DNA from: Shinella sp. WSJ-2
Lineage (GTDB): Bacteria; Pseudomonadota; Alphaproteobacteria; Rhizobiales; Rhizobiaceae
Assembly: GCF_003432075.1 (NCBI RefSeq)
Contig: NZ_QWBU01000003.1
Location: 248,001 to 312,000 of the forward strand
Direction: 5' to 3'
Length of the DNA: 64,000 nt
The notes under the pieces are model-generated. The model had not been told where the DNA came from. It saw only the letters and a program-made list of their open reading frames with translations, and did no database searches. Made by a program: the position numbers and the translations under genes. Positions 16,425 to 24,874 of this stretch are shown in pieces. Position 1 is the stretch's first letter. Every line of letters begins with the position of its first letter.

Positions 16425-17162
16425 CTAGTCGTCGTGGCTATGCGCCTCCGCGACGAAGCTGAGCGTTGCGGTGTAGCCGATCTGGTCCGCCTTCGGGTCG
16501 TTTTCCAGCGGCACGCTGTGATCGACGGCCAGCACGTTCAGTCCGTCATTGCGGATCGCCACGACCACTTCGCCGTCGGCGTCGGTCGGGTCGCTCTTGA
16601 GGGAAGCCTGGTTGACGTAGTCGAGCGTCACCACCGCGCCGGCGAGCGGTTTGCCGTCGTGCAGCACGCGCAGCCGGATCGGATCTCCGGCCTTCCGGCC
16701 GATAGGGTTGTCGAGCGGCAGGATCTGCAGATTCTGCTTCGGGAAAGCGGGCAGGGCGCCGTGGGCGTGGAGAAGCGACAGGCTGTTCTTGATGTAATGG
16801 CCGGCGGCCTTGGCGTCCGCCACCTTGTCTTTCGCCTCGTTCACCCATTTGCCATCCGTCTTCTCCGTCCAGTAACCGTTGTCGAAGGTGAGCAGGATGG
16901 CTGCGGGCTCGCTCTCCGGCTTCAGGATCGCGTGCTTCTCACGTTTGTCGACCTCCACCGGCGTTGCAGTCCCGTCTTCGGAGATCGCCAGCGCCTGGGT
17001 AATGCGTGCGGGATCGTAGGGATCGTCACCCGCGCCATGGCCATAGACGACGCCGAGATTGCCCCAGCGCTCCGCCACCCACGCGCCATGCGCCCCGGCG
17101 GTGAGGGGGTGCGAGAGGACGAGCGCGAGCGCGCCCGAAACAGCGAGAATCTGCTTCAGCAT
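16425..17162 (-). CDS. DUF4198 periplasmic protein, probable metal uptake
   Basis: A 245-residue exported protein: signal peptide at residues 1-24 (cut after LTAGA), then a domain beginning HGAWVAERWGNLGVVYGHG and ending in histidines (AEAHSHDD). DUF4198 proteins are beta-sandwich periplasmic proteins found with nickel, cobalt or zinc uptake genes. A GTAAT-GTT-ATTAC dyad just upstream resembles a zinc-type (Zur) site. No transporter is adjacent, so the partner is unknown. Confidence 0.82.
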   Translation of the reverse strand: MLKQILAVSGALALVLSHPLTAGAHGAWVAERWGNLGVVYGHGAGDDPYDPARITQALAISEDGTATPVEVDKREKHAILKPESEPAAILLTFDNGYWTEKTDGKWVNEAKDKVADAKAAGHYIKNSLSLLHAHGALPAFPKQNLQILPLDNPIGRKAGDPIRLRVLHDGKPLAGAVVTLDYVNQASLKSDPTDADGEVVVAIRNDGLNVLAVDHSVPLENDPKADQIGYTATLSFVAEAHSHDD

Positions 17163-17178
17163 TCTGGTCTCCAGATTG

Positions 17179-17211
17179 GTAATGTTATTACGTTACCAAG
17201 ATCGTGTAACG
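17179..17211 (-). promoter_or_regulatory. Zur-like dyad upstream of the DUF4198 gene
   Basis: GTAATGTTATTAC (17179-17191) is a perfect 5-3-5 dyad; it overlaps a second one, CGTTAC-N9-GTAACG (17191-17211). Position, 17 bases before the gene start, and AT-rich TGTTAT core suggest a Fur/Zur-family metalloregulator. Confidence 0.5.
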
Positions 17212-17282
17212 TTCAGCGCTGCGGCCTGTCAAGCATGGCCGCCATTATTGTTTGGGCGGCCGCCGATTAGCCTCCAGCTCCT

Positions 17283-17750
17283 TCAGAGGGGGGAAATGCA
17301 AAGGGTGAGGACTGCGACGTCCAAGATTGTTATGTTTGAAAAATCGACTGCATTCAGCACAAGTTGCGAGCCGCAAACGGCAAGAGGGCCATTCAGCTCT
17401 CTCACCGAGAGAGGCCGCGTTGGTGCGGCGACCCTTTCGTAGCTGCCGACGTAGTCACCGACTTTATGAACATCCGTCCAGTCGAACGCATAAAGTCCCC
17501 GTTCCGCAAATTTGTCGAAGGCTTTATGGCCGGGTGCGTCGCGCCGGCTATTGACGTTCGATGTGATTGGGAGGGCCTGTATCCAATCCTCGACGTCCAG
17601 AATTTGCCCATAGGCCTCACACAGGGCAATGGCGGGGACGGGGCCAATTCCGGCCGTGATGAACGCGCCAACATTCCCCGCGCTGTCGATCGCCAGCCAG
17701 GCGCAGTCTATTTGGTTGGGATATTCATGCGGCGTGATGCTTTCTTTCAT
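17283..17750 (-). CDS. hypothetical protein, AT-richer
   Basis: Not recognised. About 155 residues from MKESITPHEYPNQIDCAWLA; contains AIDSAGNVGAFITAGIGPVP and FAERGLYAFDWTDVHKVGDY. No signal peptide. Base composition is visibly less GC-rich than its neighbours, suggesting transfer. The start is uncertain: no good ribosome site, and another in-frame ATG lies 36 bases upstream. It could be an orphan immunity-type protein, but nothing in the context proves it. Confidence 0.55.
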   Translation of the reverse strand: MKESITPHEYPNQIDCAWLAIDSAGNVGAFITAGIGPVPAIALCEAYGQILDVEDWIQALPITSNVNSRRDAPGHKAFDKFAERGLYAFDWTDVHKVGDYVGSYERVAAPTRPLSVRELNGPLAVCGSQLVLNAVDFSNITILDVAVLTLCISPL

Positions 17751-17817
17751 ACCTAGTATGAATGAGCATTGGCCAGAAAACATCAAGAGATATGGGGCAA
17801 ATGGATTCAGTCAATTT

Positions 17818-18033
17818 CTACAGTGAACATGCCCTGCGTGTGGATATGCGAATGTCAGCGTCGGTGTGCCCGACCTGTGCGCGGAAGAGGCCGAAGGGCA
17901 GGTCGCCCAGCGCGCGGGCGTCCATCGTCTCGATTTCGGGATGGGCAAGCGGGTCGCGCATCCAGACGGGCGTCTCCGCCGGCTCGGCCTCCGCCTTCAG
18001 GGCTGCCGCGATCATGGAGAAAATCTTGAACAT
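17818..18033 (-). CDS. small hypothetical protein divergent from LysR
   Basis: A 71-residue product starting MFKIFSMIAAALKAEAEPAE after a strong AAAGGAG site. Contains MRDPLAHPEIETMDARALGDLP, then a basic C-terminus. No clear membrane span. It diverges from the LysR gene with about 100 bases between, so it is a likely LysR target. Function unknown. Confidence 0.65.
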   Translation of the reverse strand: MFKIFSMIAAALKAEAEPAETPVWMRDPLAHPEIETMDARALGDLPFGLFRAQVGHTDADIRISTRRACSL

Positions 18034-18136
18034 TGTCTTCTCCTTTCGGTTTGTTATCTTTGGCAATGATTGATAATCGCGCCAAAAGGGCGTTTCTTCA
18101 ATCGAGCACTTCGTGATCTGGATATAGAAAACCTAT

Positions 18137-19078
18137 ATGCGAAATCTCAACCTCGTGCATCTGAATGGTCTTCGTGCGCTGGAGGCGGTGGGGCGGCTCG
18201 GCTCCTTGCAGGCGGCGGCCGAGGAGCTGGGCGTCACAGTCGGCGCCGTCAGCCAGCAGGTCATTCGCGCCGAAGAGCAATTGGGGCGGGCGATCTTCGA
18301 CCGCACCAACCGCGGCCTCACCCAGACCGCCTTCGGCACACCCTTTCTGGCTCGCCTCTCGGCGGGCTTCGGGCAGATTTCCGAGGCGGTCGCGACGACC
18401 CGGCGCCGCGACGATGCGATCCTGACGATCTCGGTCGCGCCGATCTTCGCATCGCGCTGGCTCATCCATCGCATCGATCGCTTCGCCGCCGCTCATCCGG
18501 ATATCAGCCTGCGCATCGAGGCGACGACGACGCTGGTTGATCTCGCCCGCTCGGATGTCGATCTCGGCATCCGCGTCGGGCCGGGCACCTGGCCGGATGT
18601 GCGGGCGGAGTTTCTGATCCCGCAGGTGATGTTTCCGGTCTGCGCGCCGGCGCTGGCGGAAAAAATCAGGACGCCCGCGGATCTCGCCACGCAGCCGGCC
18701 GTGATCGATGGTAATGACCAATTCACCTGGGGGCGCTGGCTGAAGGCGGCGGGGCTCGACATTCCCGCACCGAAGGCGCGCCACGTCTTTTCCGATGCCT
18801 CGCTCTGCCTCGATGCGGCGCTGGCCGGGCAGGGGGTGCTGCTCGCCTGGCCGGTGCTCGCCTCCTGGGCGCTGAAGGAGGGGCGGCTCGTCGCGCCGTT
18901 CCCGCTGCGGGTCGAGACCGGCAACGGCTATTATTTCGTGACGGCCCCGGGCGTACCGGAGCCGCGCAAAGTATCGCTCTTCAAGCGATGGTTGCGGGCC
19001 GCCATCGTTGAGGACGAGGATGGCTTTGCCGGTGCCGTCATTCCAGCTCTTTTGCCCGCGTCTCCATCATCGCCCTGA
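18137..19078 (+). CDS. LysR-family regulator, GcvA-like
   Basis: A 313-residue regulator with the LysR winged helix at residues 8-65 ([42 protein letters not shown]) and a periplasmic-binding-like effector domain resembling GcvA-group proteins ([32 protein letters not shown]). Its likely target is the divergent 71-residue protein. Its last 41 bases overlap the 3' end of the convergent GST gene. Confidence 0.9.
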   Translation: MRNLNLVHLNGLRALEAVGRLGSLQAAAEELGVTVGAVSQQVIRAEEQLGRAIFDRTNRGLTQTAFGTPFLARLSAGFGQISEAVATTRRRDDAILTISVAPIFASRWLIHRIDRFAAAHPDISLRIEATTTLVDLARSDVDLGIRVGPGTWPDVRAEFLIPQVMFPVCAPALAEKIRTPADLATQPAVIDGNDQFTWGRWLKAAGLDIPAPKARHVFSDASLCLDAALAGQGVLLAWPVLASWALKEGRLVAPFPLRVETGNGYYFVTAPGVPEPRKVSLFKRWLRAAIVEDEDGFAGAVIPALLPASPSSP

Positions 19079-19697
19079 AGGCCGGGCGTGCCTGGCAGCG
19101 CTCCAGCCAGGCCTTGACGTTCGGCGCGGCGTCGAAGAGCTGCGGCTGGCTCATCGCATAGCGGAAGACCTCCGCGACATTGAGATCGGCGACGGTGAAG
19201 CGGTCGCTGACGACATGACCGGTTGCGGCGAGATGCTGGTCGAGCCGCTGGAAACATTTTTTCAGCGCCTTGGCCGCGGCGCGAATGGTCAGGCGCCCCG
19301 CCTCGCTTTCGGCCGCATTGGTGTCGAGCGTCAGGATGATCTTCACGGCATGCGGCTCCACCTCGGTCGCCGCCCACATCGTCCATTGCAGCATTTCGGC
19401 CTCTTCCGTCACCGTCTGGCCGGAAAGCGGGCCGCCATGCTTGCGGGCAAGATAGAGGTTGATCGCCAGCGATTCGGTCATCACGAAGCCGCTGTCATCG
19501 ATGCAGGGGATGAGGCCGGTCGGGTTGACGGCCAGGAAGTCCGGCGACTGCGTGTTGAGGGGCGCGTCGGCCGCATGCGGATCGTCCACCCGACGGGCCT
19601 GCACGACCGGCACGGAAACGAAGGGCAGGCCGAGTTCGCCCGCCAGCCAGTAGTTGCGCGAGGCGCGGGAGCGATAGACGCCGTAGATGCTGAGCAT
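19038..19697 (-). CDS. glutathione S-transferase
   Basis: A 219-residue cytosolic GST with an N-terminal thioredoxin-like domain starting [15 protein letters not shown] (Ser/Tyr candidates for glutathione activation) and the glutathione-binding [22 protein letters not shown] (cis-Pro and Glu-Ser motif), then an all-helical C-terminal domain. Substrate unknown. AAGGAGGA lies directly before the ATG. Converges with, and overlaps, the LysR gene. Confidence 0.9.
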   Translation of the reverse strand: MLSIYGVYRSRASRNYWLAGELGLPFVSVPVVQARRVDDPHAADAPLNTQSPDFLAVNPTGLIPCIDDSGFVMTESLAINLYLARKHGGPLSGQTVTEEAEMLQWTMWAATEVEPHAVKIILTLDTNAAESEAGRLTIRAAAKALKKCFQRLDQHLAATGHVVSDRFTVADLNVAEVFRYAMSQPQLFDAAPNVKAWLERCQARPAFRAMMETRAKELE

Positions 19698-19922
19698 GGA
19701 TCCTCCTTATGCAAGCGGTTTGGCGATGCGTTTGCAATAGAACAAAGTGCCCCCGCGTTTCCTGCCCAGAAAGGCATGAACCGCAGAGGATTTGCCGGCA
19801 CCATAGGCGGCGGGCCATGCCTGCGGTAGGCTAATCGTCTGATTGATCGATGAATTGTCGTGATGGCGCGCCAATCTTATGACTGCAAAGAGATTGGAAG
19901 CGTCGAAGCGGGGGATCTGCAC

Positions 19923-20612
19923 ATGAATGATACCGCTCCACCGCGCCAGCTCCGCAGCCGCCCGAACCGCGTCACGCCTTTCGGACGATTGGAGGCGTCG
20001 GTTTCCCGAGGGGCATTCCTCGGCAACCGCGGCGACCTGCATGCTGCCGATGGTGCCATCCGCAAGTCCTATGCGGTGAAGTTCTGGATTTGCTGCACGC
20101 TTGAGGAGACCAACGGCCAGCGGGTGACGTTTGACAAGCGGGGACACTATACGCCGCTCTTCTTCTGGGACGAGGCCGTTGCTATGGCCGCCGGTCACCG
20201 TCCCTGCGGGCAATGCCGAAAGCCAGCATTTCACGCCTTCAAACACGCCTTCAACAGGGCCAAAGGCCTTCCTGACGGCCATTTCGTGTCGGTCAAGGAG
20301 ATCGACGCCGAGCTGCATGCAGGCAGGCTCGACGAGAATAAGCGCCAGCGCCGATACAGGGCATCGGCAATCGCGTTGCCTTCCGGGACGTTCGTCACCT
20401 TCGACAGCGCGCCGGAAACCGCGGTTTTAATTTGGCATGGATTGGCATATTCATGGAGCCATGCCGGATATGCGGAGCCGGTCGTCATCGATAGCCTCGC
20501 CCAAGTTCACGTGCTGACACCGCGGATACTCGTAGAGGTCCTGAGAGCGGGCTATGTCCCCTCGGTCCGTCTCCCGTCAATGCAACAGGAAAATCCGAGT
20601 AGCCGATGGTAA
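19923..20612 (+). CDS. Ada-like zinc-site protein of unknown function
   Basis: A 229-residue protein with the stretch FFWDEAVAMAAGHRPCGQCRK (about residues 81-101), close to the second cysteine pair of the Ada zinc domain (GYRPCxxCRP). The earlier CC in WICCTLEE may give the other two ligands. The rest has no domain I know; it lacks methyltransferase and AraC parts. Start at 19923 has GGGGGA seven bases upstream. Could be a nucleic-acid-binding or repair-linked protein; this is a guess. Confidence 0.6.
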   Translation: MNDTAPPRQLRSRPNRVTPFGRLEASVSRGAFLGNRGDLHAADGAIRKSYAVKFWICCTLEETNGQRVTFDKRGHYTPLFFWDEAVAMAAGHRPCGQCRKPAFHAFKHAFNRAKGLPDGHFVSVKEIDAELHAGRLDENKRQRRYRASAIALPSGTFVTFDSAPETAVLIWHGLAYSWSHAGYAEPVVIDSLAQVHVLTPRILVEVLRAGYVPSVRLPSMQQENPSSRW

Positions 20613-20703
20613 GCGGTCCGGCCGTCTGCTTTGCCGCATTGACCTCTCGCCGGCATGGAGCTATGGGCGAAGGGGTCCGCGCGATCGTGGATGGGGACGA
20701 AGA

Positions 20704-21087
20704 ATGAGACGAGGGATGACACATTGGGGCCTTTGCCTGCGCATGCTGTGCGCGGTCGCCCTGCTGTTCGTCGGTCTCGCCCATCGCCCGGCCATGGCTG
20801 CAATGCCCGCCGGCGTCTCGCTTGCGGATTATGTGCTGCCCGATGGCACCTTCGCCGATCTCTGCCTGAACAATGTCGTCGACGGCAAGACGAAGCAGGC
20901 CATGCCTGGAAAGTGCGAGGCCTGCCGTATCGGCGGCGCCATGCTGATGCCCGAACCGGCAACGTTTGCCGCGGCCGTTCTCACCTTCCGCCAGGTCGCC
21001 GCCCTTCCGCTTGTCGAGGAGGCGCTGCACTCCCGGCGTGAGCGGCCCGGTGCGCCGCCGCGCGCGCCTCCCTTCCTGTCCGTCTGA
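20704..21087 (+). CDS. small secreted CxxC protein (DUF2946-like), copper context
   Basis: A 127-residue protein with a signal peptide (hydrophobic residues 8-31, cut near AMAAMP), a CEAC pair in KCEACRIGGAMLMPEP and methionines around it, then a Pro/Arg-rich tail. Resembles DUF2946-type proteins of copper operons. It is followed by a PepSY membrane protein (67 bases) and a PCuAC copper chaperone, so a periplasmic copper or haem role is inferred. The start at 20704 is preferred because the signal peptide begins there. Confidence 0.65.
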   Translation: MRRGMTHWGLCLRMLCAVALLFVGLAHRPAMAAMPAGVSLADYVLPDGTFADLCLNNVVDGKTKQAMPGKCEACRIGGAMLMPEPATFAAAVLTFRQVAALPLVEEALHSRRERPGAPPRAPPFLSV

Positions 21088-21154
21088 TTTTTTGCAGTCC
21101 GCGCGGCGAAAAAAGCCGCCGTGCGCCCGAAATTCAGCCTGACAGGACCATCTC

Positions 21155-22543
21155 ATGTCCGTAATCTCCGACGCGCCGGCCGTTGCCGCCGCCGAACCCG
21201 CAGCACTTGCGCAGCGCCTCTATCGCGCGATCTGGCGCTGGCACTTCTTCGCCGGCCTCATCGCCGTGCCCTTCATGATCAGCCTTGCCATTACCGGTGG
21301 CCTCTATCTGTTCAATGACGAGATCGATGCCAGCCTGTTCCGCTACCGCAACTATGTCGCGGTGGGCGATGCGGTGCTGCCACCATCGAAGATCGTCGAA
21401 AAGGCGATCGAGGCCGTGCCAGGCGGCACGCTTTCCTCCTACCGCACGCCGGCCGGTGCCGACCGCTCCGCCCGCGTGACGCTGTCGACCGATGCCGGCC
21501 GCGAGCTGGTCTTCGTCGATCCCTATAACGGCGCCGTGCTCGATACGGTGGGCGCCAAGGAGGAGTTCAACGAGGTCGTGCAGGACCTGCACAGCCTCGA
21601 TTACTTCGGTACCTCGTGGGAGCGGATCATCGAGGTGGTCGCGGGCTTCGCCATCGTGCTGACGCTGACGGGCATCTATCTCTGGTGGCCGCGCAACCAG
21701 ACAGGTGGCGTTCTGAGCGTGCGCGGCACACCGAAGAAGCGCGTCTTCTGGCGCGACCTGCATGCCGTCACCGGCATTTTCGCCAGCGTCGTCATCCTGT
21801 TCCTCGCCTTCAGCGGCCTGCTCTGGTCGGGTTTCTGGGGCGCCAAGCTCAATGCCAGTCTCACGGCAAACGGTATGGGCTATCCCGTCCAGCTCTGGGA
21901 CAACGTGCCCCATTCCATGCTGATCACCACCGATGTGCAGCCCAACGCCTCCTGGCTGATGGAAAACGCGCCCGTGCCGGAATCAAGCCTGCCCGCATCC
22001 GGCCAGACGGCGCTGCCGCCCATCGGCCTCGACAATGCGGTGACCATCGCCGATGCTGCCGGCATGCTGCCAGGCTATGAGATGTCGCCGCCTTCGAGCG
22101 AAACCGGTGTCTATACCGCCGCCATCTACCCGGCCGATCTTCAACATGAGCGAACCATCCATCTCGACCAATATACCGGCGAACGCCTCGTCGACATCGC
22201 CTATGGCGACTATCCCGCGACGGGCAAGGCGATCGAATGGAGCATCAACCTGCACAAGGGGCAGGAGTGGGGCCTGTTCAACCAGCTCCTGATGCTCGCG
22301 ACCTGCATCGTCGTCATCGCCATGAGCGTGTCGGCGGTTGTCATGTGGTGGAAGCGCCGTCCCGCCGGCCGTATCGGCGTGCCGCCGGCACCGCGCGAAA
22401 AGCGTATCTACATCGGTCTCTGGGCGATTGCCGGCGTGTTCGGCGTGCTCTTCCCGCTGACGGGCATCACCATTCTCGCCATGATCCTGTTCGACCAGAT
22501 CGTCATCCGCTCCGTGCCGCCGCTGCGGCGCCTGTTCTCCTGA
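21155..22543 (+). CDS. PepSY-domain membrane protein
   Basis: A 462-residue inner-membrane protein of the PepSY-associated type: membrane segments at about 30-50 (FAGLIAVPFMISLAITGGLYLF), 165-187, 215-235, 380-402 and 425-450, with periplasmic PepSY regions between. DLHSLDYFG and NLHKGQEWG carry the conserved histidines near the helices. Members are linked to iron or copper reduction and uptake. It lies between a CxxC secreted protein and PCuAC. The stop is followed by a strong hairpin. Confidence 0.88.
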   Translation: MSVISDAPAVAAAEPAALAQRLYRAIWRWHFFAGLIAVPFMISLAITGGLYLFNDEIDASLFRYRNYVAVGDAVLPPSKIVEKAIEAVPGGTLSSYRTPAGADRSARVTLSTDAGRELVFVDPYNGAVLDTVGAKEEFNEVVQDLHSLDYFGTSWERIIEVVAGFAIVLTLTGIYLWWPRNQTGGVLSVRGTPKKRVFWRDLHAVTGIFASVVILFLAFSGLLWSGFWGAKLNASLTANGMGYPVQLWDNVPHSMLITTDVQPNASWLMENAPVPESSLPASGQTALPPIGLDNAVTIADAAGMLPGYEMSPPSSETGVYTAAIYPADLQHERTIHLDQYTGERLVDIAYGDYPATGKAIEWSINLHKGQEWGLFNQLLMLATCIVVIAMSVSAVVMWWKRRPAGRIGVPPAPREKRIYIGLWAIAGVFGVLFPLTGITILAMILFDQIVIRSVPPLRRLFS

Positions 22544-22547
22544 TTCA

Positions 22548-22600
22548 GAGCATTTCCGGTGAACTCCGGTTCACCGGAAATGCTCGGAATTTTTGTTTTT
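22548..22600 (+). terminator. 16-base hairpin with T-rich tail, repeat-like
   Basis: GAGCATTTCCGGTGAA (22548-22563) pairs fully with TTCACCGGAAATGCTC (22570-22585), then GGAATTTTTGTTTTT. GAGCATTTCCGG...CCGGAAATGCTC hairpins are common dispersed repeats in rhizobia. A second half, CCGAAGCGA-ACTCGCTTCGG with GGAAATGCTCC, follows to 22650. It lies inside the copper operon before the PCuAC gene, so it may lower read-through. Confidence 0.7.
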
Positions 22601-22666
22601 TACCGCATTGTCCGACGCCGAAGCGAACTCGCTTCGGCTGGAAATGCTCCAGACAAGGAAACGACC

Positions 22667-23167
22667 ATGAAACGCCTTCTCGCAACCATTGCCGCACTGG
22701 CGCTCTCGGCCACCGCCGCGCTGGCCCACGACTTCACCATCGGCACGCTGGAAGTCCATCACCCAGCCTCCAAGGCCACCTTGCCCGGCCAGCCCGTGGG
22801 CGGCGGGTTCATGACCATCGCCAACAAGGGCACCGAGGCCGACCGCCTCGTCTCCATCACCGCGCCCGACGTCTCCGACGACGTGCAGATCCACGAAATG
22901 GCAATCGAGAATGACGTCATGAAGATGCGCCAGCTGCCCGACGGCGTGGAGATCCCGGCCGGCGGCACGGTCGAGCTGAAGTCCGGCGGTCTGCACGTCA
23001 TGTTCATGAAGATCAAGCATCCCCTCAAGGAAGGCGAGAGCTTCAAGGCGACGCTGAACTTTGAAAAGGCCGGCGCCCTTGACGTCACCTTCAAGATCGA
23101 ATCCGCCAAGCCCGGCAATGCCGCAGGCGGCGAGGGCGGCGCCAACCACGAGGGCCATGGCGGCTGA
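22667..23167 (+). CDS. periplasmic copper chaperone PCu(A)C
   Basis: A 166-residue secreted Cu(I) chaperone that delivers copper to cytochrome oxidase assembly. Signal peptide at residues 1-21 (cut after ALA), then the copper motif HEM...MKMR and LHVMFM, the HxM/M/HxM set of PCuAC. The C-terminus is His/Gly-rich (NHEGHGG), possibly an extra metal site. AAGGAAACGACC precedes the ATG at 22667. Last gene of the copper-type cluster; a 15-base hairpin follows. Confidence 0.93.
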   Translation: MKRLLATIAALALSATAALAHDFTIGTLEVHHPASKATLPGQPVGGGFMTIANKGTEADRLVSITAPDVSDDVQIHEMAIENDVMKMRQLPDGVEIPAGGTVELKSGGLHVMFMKIKHPLKEGESFKATLNFEKAGALDVTFKIESAKPGNAAGGEGGANHEGHGG

Positions 23168-23173
23168 AGAAAA

Positions 23174-23212
23174 GCGGATGAGGGGGCAATGCGGATATGC
23201 CCCCTCATCCGC
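23174..23212. terminator. 15-base hairpin after PCuAC
   Basis: GCGGATGAGGGGGCA (23174-23188) pairs fully with TGCCCCCTCATCCGC (23198-23212) around a 9-base loop. No U tract. It separates the convergent PCuAC and Tat repeat-protein genes. Confidence 0.55.
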
Positions 23213-23264
23213 CTTGGCGTCCCTCCGTTCGGGCAAAAGGGAGAGGCGCTTTGCGGGGGCGGGC

Positions 23265-24638
23265 TCAGCCCGTCCGGTTCCGTTCGATCGTCAGATGCGC
23301 ATAGCTCGACGATTCGGTGGCGAGATCGCCGGTGGTGCGTTCGTTCCAGCGGTAGCCGACGATGGCGCCATCAGGCGTGTCGTCGAAGATGTTGCCGGAA
23401 ATGAGCGCCGAGCCGGCCTCCTCGACCACGCTGACGGCGCAGCCGACCGGGCTTTTGCGCACGAGATTGCCTGACACGACGAGCCCGCGCATATAGGGGC
23501 CCCAGCCGAGCACAAGGCCCCATTTCGGTGCGTTTTCCACCGTGTTGCCGGAGACGACCGTGTCGGCTTCCACGGCAATGCCGAAGCCGAAGCCCGCGCC
23601 GTCATGGATATAGGGGCCATCGAGCTTGAGATTGCGCACGACATTGCCGGTGACGGTAGCGAGCCGGCCGCCCTCGTTGAAATTGACGATCAGGATGCCG
23701 TTCGCCGCGCCGTCGACGAGGTTGCCGTTGACGATGGCGCCCTCGAAGCCGAATTCCGAATAGATCGCCGTCTCGCCGCTCTCGAGGCAGGTATTGCCTG
23801 CGATCTGAACGTTCGAGCCGGCATTGGAGCGGATGGCGGAGAAGGCACAAGCCGAGACGTGATTGTTCGTCACCATCACATCGTCGGCGCGAAAAATGTT
23901 GATGCCGTTGCCATATTCGCCGGTGCCGCCGCGCGTCGCGGAGATGCGGGCGATACGGTTGCCCGAGACGATGGTGCCGTCGCGACCCTTCTGCCAGCGG
24001 TGGATGAGGATGCCGCCATTGCCGCAATCGAAGACCTGGTTGCCGGTGACGGAGAGGTCGTGGCTCTCGACGGCATAGAGCGCATAGTCGGCGGCACCGG
24101 ACAGCCTGTTGCGCTCGATGCGCCCGCCGGAACGCTCCAGACTGACGGCGGTCTTGGACGAACCCTGGATCTCGCAATTCTCGATCACGACATTGGCGAC
24201 GTTGCTGAGATGAACGAGGCCTTCCACGGTATCGCCGAGCCAGCGGTTCGCCCCGTCGATGACGAGATTGGCAAGCTCGATGCGGGAGACGCCATCGGCC
24301 GCGAAGAGATGCCCACCACCGCCATAGACGATGCGCGTGGCGCCCGGCACCCCGGTCAGCCGGGTGTTGTCGGGCAGGGTGATGTTGGAGATCGCATAGT
24401 CGCCGGGCGGCAGGAAGACCGGCATGTTCTTGGCGGCGGCGTCCTCCAGGAGTTTTTCGAAGGCCTTGCTCTTGCGGTCATCAGCGCCGGGGCGAATCCC
24501 ATGCGCCGAGGCATCGATGCTGCCGCGCAGATCGACATCGACGATCGGCAGGCGTGTACCGCCGGCCGCTGCCGCGGGAGCGGCAAAACCGGCTGCGCCA
24601 AGACCGAGACCTGAAAGAAATAACCGTCTGGTAACCAT
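23265..24638 (-). CDS. TIGR03808-type Tat-exported parallel beta-helix protein
   Basis: A 457-residue protein exported folded: twin-arginine signal MVTRRLFLSGLGLGAAGFA (residues 1-25), then a region with many short NxI/VxxN-type beta-helix turns (IENCEIQGSS, VSGNRIARI, VTNNHVSACAF, VTGNVVRNLK, ISGNIFDDTP). Matches the uncharacterised Tat-plus-repeats family TIGR03808 of Rhizobiales. The N-terminal part (VFLPPGDYAIS) resembles pectate-lyase-3 entry strands. Substrate unknown; probably binds or modifies a polysaccharide. Confidence 0.88.
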   Translation of the reverse strand: MVTRRLFLSGLGLGAAGFAAPAAAAGGTRLPIVDVDLRGSIDASAHGIRPGADDRKSKAFEKLLEDAAAKNMPVFLPPGDYAISNITLPDNTRLTGVPGATRIVYGGGGHLFAADGVSRIELANLVIDGANRWLGDTVEGLVHLSNVANVVIENCEIQGSSKTAVSLERSGGRIERNRLSGAADYALYAVESHDLSVTGNQVFDCGNGGILIHRWQKGRDGTIVSGNRIARISATRGGTGEYGNGINIFRADDVMVTNNHVSACAFSAIRSNAGSNVQIAGNTCLESGETAIYSEFGFEGAIVNGNLVDGAANGILIVNFNEGGRLATVTGNVVRNLKLDGPYIHDGAGFGFGIAVEADTVVSGNTVENAPKWGLVLGWGPYMRGLVVSGNLVRKSPVGCAVSVVEEAGSALISGNIFDDTPDGAIVGYRWNERTTGDLATESSSYAHLTIERNRTG

Positions 24639-24874
24639 GGAAGCTCCTTGCCGAAAACAAGAGCAGGAACCGTGCCAGTTGCTTTCGTGCCGAAACGGAA
24701 CAGTTTGGGTGATGCTCGCCCGAGTTGTTGAAAACGTCCCGAGAACGGCCGGATTGGCAGCATTTCTCCGGTTTCCTTTAGGTTTGGATAACGACTCTAG
24801 GTGTAGCGTCAGTTGTTCCGGGAAGAGCGGCGGCAGGCCGAGGGCTTCCTTGCGTTTGGGCTTTGCAGGGAACC

